Shown here in pieces: positions 52,415-60,903 of a stretch of 64,000 bases of DNA. A model generated the notes under the pieces. The model searched no databases, was not told the DNA's origin, and saw only the letters and a program-made list of their open reading frames with translations. A program made the position numbers and the translations under genes. How positions within the stretch are numbered: position 1 is the first letter of the stretch; each line of letters starts with the position of its first letter. The stretch lies in contig NZ_OMPU01000001.1 of NCBI RefSeq assembly GCF_900313065.1, forward strand, positions 56,821 to 120,820, written 5' to 3'. This stretch comes from Kiloniella sp. EL199. Its GTDB lineage: Bacteria > Pseudomonadota > Alphaproteobacteria > Kiloniellales > Kiloniellaceae.

Positions 52415-54208
52415 ATGATGAAACAACAACGGATCACCCCTACAGAACTAAGAAGTAAAAAGTGGTTTGATGATGTTGATGATCCCGGAATGTCTGCGCT
52501 CTATCTAGAGCGATATCTTAATTTCGGCCTTACCCGCGAAGAACTCCAATCCGGAAAACCGATTATCGGTATTGCACAAACTGGATCAGATCTTACCCCC
52601 TGTAACAGACATCACACCGACCTTGCTGTGCGTGTAAAAGAAGGTATCCGTGATGCCGGGGGTATTCCTCTTGAATTTCCGGTGCATCCCATTCAAGAAA
52701 CCGGCAAACGTCCTACGGCAGCACTTGATCGGAACCTCGCCTATCTTGGTCTGGTCGAAGTTCTCTACGGCTATCCACTTGACGGCGTCGTCCTGACAAC
52801 TGGCTGTGACAAAACAACACCGGCCTGTTTGATGGCCGCTGCGACAGTCAACATTCCCGCGATTGTCCTTTCGGGCGGTCCCATGTTAGATGGCTACCAC
52901 AAGGGCAGGACAGTCGGCTCAGGTAGCATCATCTGGGAAGCTCGTGAACAACTGGCGGCGGGTGAAATTGATTACGACGGTTTCATGGATCTAGCTGCGG
53001 CATCAGCTCCGTCTGTGGGACATTGTAACACCATGGGCACCGCCCTTTCCATGAATTGTCTTGCCGAAGCATTAGGCATGTCATTACCCGGTTGTGCTTC
53101 TATCCCAGCCCCCTATCGGGAACGCGGGCAAATTTCCTATCATACTGGTAAGCGTATCGTTGATATGGTTTGGGAAGATTTAAAGCCATCAAAAATTATG
53201 ACCAGAGAAGCTTTTGAAAATGCCATTGTCCTGGCATCATCTTTAGGAGCATCAACTAACTGTCCGCCGCATCTTATTGCCATTGCCCGCCATATGGGGG
53301 TTGAATTGACAATGGATGACTGGCAGCGCATCGGGTATAGCGTTCCCATGATTGTTGATTGTCAACCAACTGGACGGCATTTGGGTGAACGTTTCCATAA
53401 AGCAGGTGGCGTTCCCGCTGTTCTTGCTGAATTGATTAAGGCAGGACTAATCCATGAAGACTGCTTGACGGTAAACAATCTAACCCTTGGTGATAACTGT
53501 AGAAAAGCCTTTACCCACGATCGGGATGTTATCAGGCCAACCGACGATCCCCTGTTACAATCTGCTGGCCTAATGGTGTTATCAGGGAACCTTTTTGATA
53601 ATGCCGTTCTCAAAACATCCGCAATCGACGAAACTTTCCGAAAAAGATATCTGAAAGATCCAGATCATCCCAATGTCTTCACAGGCAAGGCAATTGTCTT
53701 TGAAGGATCCGAAGATTATCATCAAAGACGCAACGATCCCGACCTTGGCGTTACCGAGAATTCTATCCTCTTTATCAGAAACTGTGGTCCGGTTGGCTAT
53801 CCCGGTTCAGCCGAGGTTGTTAACATGTTGCCGCCGGACAGTCTGGTCAAACAAGGCATTACCTCTCTCCCCTGTGTTGGTGATGGCCGCCAAAGTGGAA
53901 CATCGGGCAGTCCTTCAATTCTCAATGCCTCACCAGAAGCAGCCGTCGGCGGTGGATTGGCGCTTTTAAAAAGCGGTGATGAAGTCCGTGTTGATTTGAA
54001 TACACGACAGGTGGACATGGTCATCAGTGATCGAGAGCTAGACCGAAGAAAAGCAAACCTCGTGCTGCCTGAACTGGATAATCAAACACCCTGGCAAGAG
54101 ATATATCGTTCCATGGTTGGGCAATTATCAACAGGCGCCTGTCTGGAGCCAGCCACACTCCACTTACGGGTTGTTGATGAAAAGGGGTTACCAAGGCACT
54201 CACACTAA
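52415..54208 (+). CDS. IlvD/Edd-family sugar-acid dehydratase (xylonate/arabinonate/gluconate type)
   Basis: The 597-residue protein is an [Fe-S]-containing dehydratase with the three cluster cysteines Cys63 (TPCNRHH), Cys131 (TTGCDKTT) and Cys204 (GHCNTMGTA), and the C-terminal GTSGSPSILNASPEAA loop with the probable catalytic Ser. As I recall it, the sequence is close to Caulobacter XylD and Rhizobium L-arabinonate dehydratase, enzymes that accept several aldonates. Here it is followed by KDG kinase and KDPG aldolase, so it probably makes 2-keto-3-deoxy-hexonate from gluconate or galactonate. Both a pentonate and a hexonate substrate are possible; the downstream genes favour hexonate. Confidence 0.87.
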   Translation: MMKQQRITPTELRSKKWFDDVDDPGMSALYLERYLNFGLTREELQSGKPIIGIAQTGSDLTPCNRHHTDLAVRVKEGIRDAGGIPLEFPVHPIQETGKRPTAALDRNLAYLGLVEVLYGYPLDGVVLTTGCDKTTPACLMAAATVNIPAIVLSGGPMLDGYHKGRTVGSGSIIWEAREQLAAGEIDYDGFMDLAAASAPSVGHCNTMGTALSMNCLAEALGMSLPGCASIPAPYRERGQISYHTGKRIVDMVWEDLKPSKIMTREAFENAIVLASSLGASTNCPPHLIAIARHMGVELTMDDWQRIGYSVPMIVDCQPTGRHLGERFHKAGGVPAVLAELIKAGLIHEDCLTVNNLTLGDNCRKAFTHDRDVIRPTDDPLLQSAGLMVLSGNLFDNAVLKTSAIDETFRKRYLKDPDHPNVFTGKAIVFEGSEDYHQRRNDPDLGVTENSILFIRNCGPVGYPGSAEVVNMLPPDSLVKQGITSLPCVGDGRQSGTSGSPSILNASPEAAVGGGLALLKSGDEVRVDLNTRQVDMVISDRELDRRKANLVLPELDNQTPWQEIYRSMVGQLSTGACLEPATLHLRVVDEKGLPRHSH

Positions 54209-54343
54209 TCCAGTATAGCAGACATGAAGGCATTTTCTTGGGCATATTGCTAGCCATTGAATGAGATCTATTTTATAAAATGCACTAATGTCCCAACTAA
54301 AGATCCTATTTCAATCAAGATCGGCTTCATCAGGAATATAAAC

Positions 54344-55306
54344 GTGACCTCAATTGGTATCATCGGCGAATGTATGATCGAACTGTCCAGAGTGGATGTT
54401 TCTGGAGCGGCAGTTTCTGGGGCGGGTATCTCGGGAAATCAGTTCGAGTTCTATCAAAAGCGATACGGTGGCGATACCTACAATACCGCCTATTATCTTG
54501 CCCAATGTGCAAAATCAGCGATTGACGTCAGTTATGTTACTGCACTTGGCGATGATACCATCAGCAAAGACATGATCTCGACTTTTTCAGATGCTGGTGT
54601 CAATACAGATTTGATAGAGGAAATCCCCGGTGCTGTGCCCGGCCTTTATGCCATACAGACGGATAAACATGGAGAACGCAGCTTTCTCTACTGGCGATCA
54701 GAAGCACCTGCCAGGCAACTTTTGCAAACGCCGCGAAGTGAAACGCTGAAATCCGAACTGTTTAAAAAAAATTGGCTCTATTTCTCCGGTATTACACTTG
54801 CTATCCTTTATCCCAAAGGCAGAGAAGCATTTTTCGATTTTTGCCAAGCCTTTCAGGCGCAAGGTGGAAAAATTGCCTTTGATATCAATTACCGCCCGCG
54901 CCTGTGGGCAAGTGAAGATGACGCAAAATCTATTATTGATAGAGCTTATGAAATTTGTGATCTGGCCCTCCCTTCCTATGATGACGAAGTGCTCCTCTAT
55001 AAAGTCAACTCGCCTCAGAAGGCTATAGATCGCATCACAGAACTCGGCGCCAAAGAAATCGTCCTGAAGAACGGGGCAGAAGAAGTTTATGTCCACAATC
55101 ATGGTCAAACTGAAAAGCATGATATTATTCCGGCAAATCTCGTGAAAGACACCACCTCTGCTGGCGATAGCTTTAATGCCGGGTATCTCTACGCACGGCT
55201 ATCTGAACAAGATATTTCCACGGCGGTGAAAACAGGGTCAAACCTCGCCAAACAGGTCATTGCCCAAACAGGTGCCATTGTCCCTGTAACTTCCCCAACA
55301 TTTTAG
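54344..55306 (+). CDS. kdgK: PfkB-family 2-keto-3-deoxygluconate kinase
   Basis: I start at GTG 54344 (MTSIGIIGECMIEL): AGGA is 8 bp upstream and longer frames begin with sequence unlike the family. The 320-residue PfkB kinase has the GG.DTYNTAYYLAQ motif (about 47-57), the Arg/Trp substrate segment SFLYWRSEAPARQL, and the C-terminal DTTSAGDSFNAGYL with the catalytic Asp. KDG kinase phosphorylates 2-keto-3-deoxygluconate to KDPG. The neighbouring dehydratase and aldolase provide its substrate and use its product. Ketodeoxygalactonate kinase (DgoK) would look different, but cross-activity cannot be excluded. Confidence 0.87.
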   Translation: MTSIGIIGECMIELSRVDVSGAAVSGAGISGNQFEFYQKRYGGDTYNTAYYLAQCAKSAIDVSYVTALGDDTISKDMISTFSDAGVNTDLIEEIPGAVPGLYAIQTDKHGERSFLYWRSEAPARQLLQTPRSETLKSELFKKNWLYFSGITLAILYPKGREAFFDFCQAFQAQGGKIAFDINYRPRLWASEDDAKSIIDRAYEICDLALPSYDDEVLLYKVNSPQKAIDRITELGAKEIVLKNGAEEVYVHNHGQTEKHDIIPANLVKDTTSAGDSFNAGYLYARLSEQDISTAVKTGSNLAKQVIAQTGAIVPVTSPTF

Positions 55307-55316
55307 GCTCTCAATT

Positions 55317-55967
55317 ATGGCTATGATAGATAAGAAACATCAAAGCTTCCTAAGCAAAACATTAGAACAGGCTATCATCTTGCCCGTTCTGGTCATTGAA
55401 CGTGTAGAGGATGCTATTCCATTAGCGGAAGCTTTACTGGCAGGTGGTTGTAATTCGGTAGAGGTTACTCTGCGAAGTGATGCTGCCCTCGCCGCTATGG
55501 AGAAGATCGCGATAAATCTGCCAGAACTTACGTTGGGTGCCGGGACTCTTTTGGAATGCGAACAGTTTCAACAAGTTAAAGATGCAGGTGCCAGTTATGC
55601 CCTAAGCCCTGGTGCAACAAAAAAACTTGCCCAGGCCGCCATTGATGCTGACTTTGCCTATGTACCTGCCGCAGCAACCCCGTCTGAGATTCTGGAATTA
55701 CGAGAGCTGGGATATAAAATTCAAAAGCTCTTTCCCGCCGGTGCTTCAGGGGGGATTGAAATGCTTAAATCTCTGAGCTCTCCAATTGCCGATGTTCGTT
55801 TTTGCCCAACAGGTGGCGTTTCAACAGAAAATGTTCAAGACTATTTAAAACAGCCCAACGTTATCTGTGTCGGCGGCAGCTGGCTCGCCCCGAAAAATCT
55901 CATCACAGAAAAGAACTGGGCTGCCATTACACAGATTGCTCAAAAAAGCATGACCACCGTTCGCTAA
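55317..55967 (+). CDS. eda: KDPG/KDPGal aldolase (Eda family)
   Basis: The 216-residue TIM-barrel aldolase has Glu49 (VEVTLRS), GAGTLLECEQ, SPGATKKL, and the Schiff-base Lys137 in QKLFPAGASGG. It cleaves 2-keto-3-deoxy-6-phosphogluconate (or galactonate) to pyruvate and glyceraldehyde-3-phosphate. It closes the semi-phosphorylative Entner-Doudoroff module that begins with the sugar importer. It follows kdgK by 10 bp; the next gene is convergent, 25 bp away, with no terminator between. In-frame ATGs at 55317 and 55323 both fit; I use the first. Confidence 0.92.
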   Translation: MAMIDKKHQSFLSKTLEQAIILPVLVIERVEDAIPLAEALLAGGCNSVEVTLRSDAALAAMEKIAINLPELTLGAGTLLECEQFQQVKDAGASYALSPGATKKLAQAAIDADFAYVPAAATPSEILELRELGYKIQKLFPAGASGGIEMLKSLSSPIADVRFCPTGGVSTENVQDYLKQPNVICVGGSWLAPKNLITEKNWAAITQIAQKSMTTVR

Positions 55968-55992
55968 AGCCAACGCTTCCAATAAAGCCCCT

Positions 55993-57378
55993 TTACCCTG
56001 CCATCAACGATTGCGCGCGCGCCGCCGCTTTATCGGCTTTGGCTATATCACCCAATCCCTTGTGGGCGCGGGCAACATAGTTCCAGTTTTGAACAGATGT
56101 ATTTTTTAACGCACAACGCTCGTTTGCTAATGCCAGCGCAAGGTCATAACGCTTGGATCTTAAAGCAGCTTCTAGAAGGGTCCAGCCAATAATATCCCGC
56201 TGTGCATGGCTACCGCCCAGGCGATGCGTCCGATATCGCACAGCTAACAGACGATCAACGCAGCTGTTATAGTTTCCATTCTCAAAATCCTGTAACGCCA
56301 GACAGAAAGGAAGTCCAACTTCCCGGCTCATGGCGGTATTTGCATCGGTTGCATGATCGATATAGCGTTCATTGGCGGTGAGAAGTTTTTGTGCTGCTTC
56401 GGTTCGTCCGTCGGACACAAAAGTCATCATGGCATGGACATCGTTAAAGGCATAAAGCGTATCAGAAGCACTGGGTTCCCACTTGTCCGCAAGAGATGCC
56501 CAACGATCCTCGACATCAACGCCGAGTAACTTGAGACGCCACAACAATGCGGCTGCATCAAGCTCTTCATATTTGTCAATTGTTTGATGCGGTGTTCTGA
56601 GATTATTGTCGTAAACATCAAACACACGATCCATTTGACCGATATCAAGATGAAACAGTGACAGATGCCACCAGAGGTGGTTGGCAAAATGGCTTTTTGA
56701 CCAACTCGGCGCGCGATCACGCATAAAGCTTATACCAGCAGCCTGTCGCCCCTGCATTTCCATCACATGAGAAACCGCATGAACGGCATAGGGGTTATCT
56801 GGACGGATCGCAAGCGACATACGCCCCATTTCTTCGGCCTGCAGATAGTCAGAGTTTTCTTCCAGGCCAAAAGAATAAAAACCGAGGACAAATTCATAAC
56901 CCGGCATATCTTCGTCCCAAAGGGCAAAAACCCTAGCGACACAATCACGTTGCCCCGCAACATCGCCCAGCAAAACATCCGTAAGATGAATTAACTGAAG
57001 CGCGAGAAGATCATAAGGGTTGCTGGTTAAAACAGCTTCCCATTGCTGAACTGCCCCGTAAAAATCACCTTCAACCCACGCTTTTACAGCCTTGATATGT
57101 CCCTTTTCCCGATCATTGGCTTTATCCCAAAGCGCTTCGGCTGCATTCAACGCAGCAACCATTCTTTTGTAAATACGGGTTTCTAGCGTTTGGGTCAGCC
57201 AGGCAGCTTTGAAACAATGCCCCATAATAAAGTCGGGGTGTTCTGAAAGAACTTTGTCAATTCGTCCGATGGGATCACCATAAAAAGACATGGCGCAAAT
57301 GTGTGCGTCCTCCATGGCATCAATTGCTTTCTGATCCGAATAGGAAACAGGAACACCACGAATATCTTTTAAGCTCAC
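55993..57378 (-). CDS. Tetratricopeptide repeat protein, TTC38 family (copy 2)
   Basis: This 461-residue helical protein is a homologue of the one at 28214-29602: both have the HAVSHVMEM/HAVGHVLEM phrase (about 205), the following HLWWHLSLFHLDIGQ or HMHWHKALFHLELGQ segment, and a closing RLGGSHAQRDI / QIGGSHAQRDV stretch. No catalytic domain is recognisable. The two genes lie about 26 kb apart with different neighbours (KDPG aldolase here, DadA-like oxidoreductase there). This copy is between the sugar operon and methionine gamma-lyase. It has no signal peptide and is presumably cytoplasmic. Confidence 0.85.
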   Translation of the reverse strand: MSLKDIRGVPVSYSDQKAIDAMEDAHICAMSFYGDPIGRIDKVLSEHPDFIMGHCFKAAWLTQTLETRIYKRMVAALNAAEALWDKANDREKGHIKAVKAWVEGDFYGAVQQWEAVLTSNPYDLLALQLIHLTDVLLGDVAGQRDCVARVFALWDEDMPGYEFVLGFYSFGLEENSDYLQAEEMGRMSLAIRPDNPYAVHAVSHVMEMQGRQAAGISFMRDRAPSWSKSHFANHLWWHLSLFHLDIGQMDRVFDVYDNNLRTPHQTIDKYEELDAAALLWRLKLLGVDVEDRWASLADKWEPSASDTLYAFNDVHAMMTFVSDGRTEAAQKLLTANERYIDHATDANTAMSREVGLPFCLALQDFENGNYNSCVDRLLAVRYRTHRLGGSHAQRDIIGWTLLEAALRSKRYDLALALANERCALKNTSVQNWNYVARAHKGLGDIAKADKAAARAQSLMAG

Positions 57379-57550
57379 GAACGATCTCTCCGTCTATTTG
57401 ATTTATCTGCCCCAAGCGCTTGTAGTAAATACGTTTATTATGATCTCAGGAATTATGACCCTAGGGCAGAACCCCCGGACTTTCCAGTACCGGGTTAATT
57501 ACGAGGGCTTCGTTTCCCCTATGCGAAAAGCAGCCCCAGCTTACTCTTTA

Positions 57551-58783
57551 TTATGCACTTTTGGGCATAACACTTACGTTACGACCACCACCGGCAATTT
57601 CCAGCGCCTGATCCAGATCTGCCAGAATATCTTCTTCTTCCTCTAGCCCGACGGACAAACGAACAAGGCTATCTGTAATATCATATTTCAGACGCTCTTC
57701 TTCCGTATAGGTAGAATGGGTCATGGTTGCCGGATGCTGAATAAGTGTCTCGGCATCGCCAAGACTTACGGCGCGCACGATCATCTGGCAGGCATCAATC
57801 ATCTTTTGCCCCATATCCAGACCACCTTTGAGTTCCAATGCAATCATACCACCAAAATCAGACATCTGTTTTTTGGCGACAGCATGCTGCTCAAAGCTTT
57901 CAAGGCCGGGATAATAAACCTTGCTAACCAGTTTATGGTTTTCAAGGTATTTCGCGACGGTATGTGCGGTTTTACAGTGCCTGTCCATGCGCAAGTTCAA
58001 GGTTTTCAAGCCCCGAAGGATAAGCTGCGCATCCTGAGGAGAGAGAACTGCGCCAGTCATGTCCTTTAGACCAATCAAACGGATATCATGCATAAGTTCG
58101 GCAGAACCAACGATAGCACCTGCTGTCAGATCACCATGTCCCCCGAGGTATTTGGTAGCGGAATGGACAACCAGATCTGCGCCGAGTTCCAGTGGACGCT
58201 GAAGATAAGGGCTGCAATAGGTATTATCAACAACAACAGTTGCATTTTTGCTGTGAGCAACCTTTGAAATTGCTTCGACATCAACCACACGCATATTTGG
58301 ATTTGCTGGTGTTTCAAAATACACAACACGTGTCTTGTCACTGATTTCATCTGCCAATTTCGCAGGATCAGTCAAATCAACATGGCGAATGTTAACGCCA
58401 AACCGTTCCAATCCATGATTAAAGAACGTGAAGGTACAGCCGTAAAGAGTACGATCAACAATGATTTCATCGCCCGGCTTCACAAGTGTCCAGAAGACGG
58501 ATGTAATCGCCCCCATACCAGAAGAAGTCACCAAAGCGGCCTCGCCACCTTCCAGAACAGCCATTCGCTCTTCCAAAAGGGCAAGTGTCGGGTTAGAAAT
58601 ACGGCTATAGATATAGCCGCCTTCTTCTTCCGCAAAACGCCTACCGCCTTGCCCGGCGCTATCAAAGGCAAAGGTTGATGTCATGTAAACTGGCGGATTC
58701 AATGCCCCCTGATGATCCAAAGGGTTATAGGCATGATGGATTGCACGGGTTGCAAAACCTTTTTTACCAGCAGCATCAGACAT
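57551..58783 (-). CDS. megL: Methionine gamma-lyase
   Basis: From ATG 58783 (GGGAG Shine-Dalgarno upstream) the 410-residue protein is a Cys/Met-metabolism PLP enzyme. Residue numbers match Pseudomonas putida methionine gamma-lyase: Tyr59 and Arg61 (YSR), Tyr114, Cys116 (LYGCTF) and PLP-Lys211 ([11 protein letters not shown]). Cys116 distinguishes this enzyme from cystathionine lyases. It cleaves methionine to methanethiol, ammonia and 2-oxobutyrate. A TyrR-type regulator is divergent, with three TyrR-box-like sites between them. An upstream TTG-type extension is not needed. Confidence 0.93.
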   Translation of the reverse strand: MSDAAGKKGFATRAIHHAYNPLDHQGALNPPVYMTSTFAFDSAGQGGRRFAEEEGGYIYSRISNPTLALLEERMAVLEGGEAALVTSSGMGAITSVFWTLVKPGDEIIVDRTLYGCTFTFFNHGLERFGVNIRHVDLTDPAKLADEISDKTRVVYFETPANPNMRVVDVEAISKVAHSKNATVVVDNTYCSPYLQRPLELGADLVVHSATKYLGGHGDLTAGAIVGSAELMHDIRLIGLKDMTGAVLSPQDAQLILRGLKTLNLRMDRHCKTAHTVAKYLENHKLVSKVYYPGLESFEQHAVAKKQMSDFGGMIALELKGGLDMGQKMIDACQMIVRAVSLGDAETLIQHPATMTHSTYTEEERLKYDITDSLVRLSVGLEEEEDILADLDQALEIAGGGRNVSVMPKSA

Positions 58784-58896
58784 TTGTTTCTTCTCCCAGA
58801 ATGAAGCATTTACTCTGCCCCCTGTCACAGCAACAGTCGTGCCAACAAATAAAATTATTTTATTTCAACAGGTTAGAAGATTATTCATCACTAACG

Positions 58897-58914
58897 CGTA
58901 AGAAATTCCTTACA
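58897..58914. promoter_or_regulatory. TyrR-box-like site upstream of methionine gamma-lyase
   Basis: CGTAAG-N6-CTTACA at 58897-58914 fits the TyrR consensus TGTAAA-N6-TTTACA in the central bases (GTAA/TTAC) with the correct 6-nt gap. It is 114 bp upstream of the methionine gamma-lyase start and 94 bp upstream of tyrR. Recognition by the adjacent TyrR is inferred. Confidence 0.65.
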
Positions 58915-58974
58915 TTCTTTTATAAACTAACCGTCTGTTTCTTTATTATCTTTGATTTTTTGACAAATATGTGT

Positions 58975-59008
58975 TGTAAATAATTTCTTACGTAAGGAAT
59001 TATTTACA
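58975..59008. promoter_or_regulatory. Two overlapping TyrR-box-like sites covering the tyrR start codon
   Basis: A 34-bp near-perfect palindrome contains TGTAAA-N6-CTTACG (58975-58992) and CGTAAG-N6-TTTACA (58991-59008), sharing two bases at its centre. The second half includes the tyrR Shine-Dalgarno (TAAGGA) and its last base is the A of the ATG. Binding would block translation start or transcription of tyrR. Confidence 0.7.
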
Positions 59009-60567
59009 TGCGCGTGCAATTAAAAGGTGATAATCGCTTAGGCATCACCTATGAGGTTTTAAATGTTCTGGTAAAATCCGGGTTGGATATCCGAAATATG
59101 GAAGTAACGACACACTTCATATATATGGACATTCCCGCCCTGAGAAAATCCGAGTTGGAAATACTGACGACCGCAGTAAAGTCAGTTCCGGGGATCCATG
59201 AGGTCAGTGCCATTGATCTTTTGCCGACAGAACGAAGACGTTTACAATTACATGCCGTGCTATCCAGCTTGCCAGAGCCTGTCATCGCTATTGATACGAA
59301 TGGGTACATCACTCAAGCAAACGAAGCAGCCCAGGCGATAACCAAACAGTCCGAAGCCAAGTTGCGTAATGCCTCATTGGACACCCTATTGCACACACCA
59401 TTGATTACGACGCTTCAAGAGTCTGGGTTTCACATTACTGAAACAGAAGCCATTTTGGGCGGGGAAACTTACCTTCTTCGGGCTGAACCAATAACATCAA
59501 AAGAAAAATCAGACAGTAAAATATCAGGTAGTGTACTCATTTTCCAAAGACCGGCACAGCTTGGTCGCGCCTTTAGCGCTTTGGACACGCGACAGGCAAC
59601 CCGCGGTTTTGATGCCATTCTTGGTGAAACAGAAATCATGCAAAACATAAAGGGCAAGGCCGAACGCCTTTCAAAAGTTGATGCCCCTCTTCTTATCCTG
59701 GGTGAAACAGGAACAGGCAAAGAGCTTTTTGCCCGCGCATGTCACGAAACCAGTAGTCGTAACAGAAAACCATTCCTTGCATTGAACTGCGCCGCCTTGC
59801 CGGAAAACCTGGCTGAAAGCGAGCTATTTGGCTATGCCCCCGGCGCTTTTACCTCTGCGGTGAAAGGCGGCAAACCCGGTTTACTTGAACTGGCAGACAC
59901 AGGCACACTCTTTCTTGATGAAATCGGCGAACTATCCCCTTATTTGCAGGCAAAGCTTTTAAGGTTTCTGCAAGATGGAATTTTTAGACGTGTTGGCGGT
60001 ACAAAGGAAATCAAAGTAAACGTCCGGGTAATCAGTGCAACCAACCGTCATCTGGAAGAAATGGTCACAACTGGCTCATTCAGGGAAGATCTTTATTATC
60101 GTCTGAACGTACTTTCCATAACCCTCCCTCCGCTTCGACAAAGAAAAGGGGACATTCCTCTTTTAACTCGACACTTTATTACCCGTGCATCCAAACAGGT
60201 AAATTGTTCGCCTCCAAAGGTATCTCAAGAGTTGCTCACCTCGCTCAACAACCACGCATGGCCCGGCAATATCCGCCAAATGGAAAATACCCTTTTCAGA
60301 GCAGTATCGTTATGTGATGACACAGAACTCACGACAGAAGATATTGACTTTCCCGATGCACAATCATCGAAAATTGCCTCTATCTCAAGTGTGAGATTTG
60401 ATACTGTCGCCAACTATAAAGAAGCTTTGGAGACATTCGAAAAAGATCTCTTCTCAAGCCTGTACCCACACCACCCAAGTAGCAGAAAACTAGCAAAGGT
60501 ACTTGCCGTTTCCCACACAACCGTTGCTGAAAAGCTCAAGAAATATGGCATCGTAGATACAAAATAA
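59008..60567 (+). CDS. tyrR: TyrR-family regulator (ACT-PAS-AAA+-HTH)
   Basis: The 519-residue protein has an N-terminal ACT-like domain (about 1-70), PAS (about 78-190), sigma-54-type AAA+ (about 200-430, Walker A GETGTGKE at 232-239, FLDEIGELS) and a C-terminal HTH (SSRKLAKVLAVSHTTVAEKLKKYG). The loop that contacts sigma-54 is GAFTSA at 279-284 instead of GAFTGA, which, as in E. coli TyrR, suggests it does not activate sigma-54. E. coli TyrR responds to aromatic amino acids. Here it is divergent from methionine gamma-lyase and probably controls that gene and itself. Confidence 0.87.
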   Translation: MRVQLKGDNRLGITYEVLNVLVKSGLDIRNMEVTTHFIYMDIPALRKSELEILTTAVKSVPGIHEVSAIDLLPTERRRLQLHAVLSSLPEPVIAIDTNGYITQANEAAQAITKQSEAKLRNASLDTLLHTPLITTLQESGFHITETEAILGGETYLLRAEPITSKEKSDSKISGSVLIFQRPAQLGRAFSALDTRQATRGFDAILGETEIMQNIKGKAERLSKVDAPLLILGETGTGKELFARACHETSSRNRKPFLALNCAALPENLAESELFGYAPGAFTSAVKGGKPGLLELADTGTLFLDEIGELSPYLQAKLLRFLQDGIFRRVGGTKEIKVNVRVISATNRHLEEMVTTGSFREDLYYRLNVLSITLPPLRQRKGDIPLLTRHFITRASKQVNCSPPKVSQELLTSLNNHAWPGNIRQMENTLFRAVSLCDDTELTTEDIDFPDAQSSKIASISSVRFDTVANYKEALETFEKDLFSSLYPHHPSSRKLAKVLAVSHTTVAEKLKKYGIVDTK

Positions 60568-60903
60568 ACAATCACACCTACAACTATCGATTATTTTCCT
60601 GAACGCCACATGCGACACAAAAGCGCGAGTAAATCACTCAAGAATTGCTGACAGCAGTCTTATTTATTTGTTTTTATTGATCTTACTTAAGAAAATTTCA
60701 TTTAAGCAACACAATCTTATGGTTGTCGTTTTTAATATCCTTTAACACTTCTCCTTGATAATACGAAGCGAAATGCCTGTGAGATGTTGTCCTCGCCTTT
60801 GAACAAACAAAGTCGAGGCTTTTATTTTTTCAGGTTCTGCTGTCATGTGCCTTGCAAATACACTCAATTTTCGAGTGCTAAAGTTCTATTGAAAGAGTTC
60901 GCA
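60568..60903. other. 336-bp intergenic region with leader hairpin before the chemoreceptor
   Basis: No gene is visible between tyrR and the chemoreceptor. The region contains a strong hairpin with a U-run at 60791-60830 and no good Shine-Dalgarno upstream of it. An ATG at 60784 gives a coding extension without an appropriate N-terminus; I use ATG 60904 instead. Confidence 0.6.
60791..60830 (+). terminator. Terminator-like hairpin in the chemoreceptor leader
   Basis: CCTCG-C-CTTTG (60791-60801) pairs with CAAAG-T-CGAGG (60808-60818) around AACAAA, followed by CTTTTATTTTTT. It lies 224 bp after tyrR and 74 bp before the chemoreceptor ATG. It may end the tyrR transcript or act as an attenuator. 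Confidence 0.75.
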
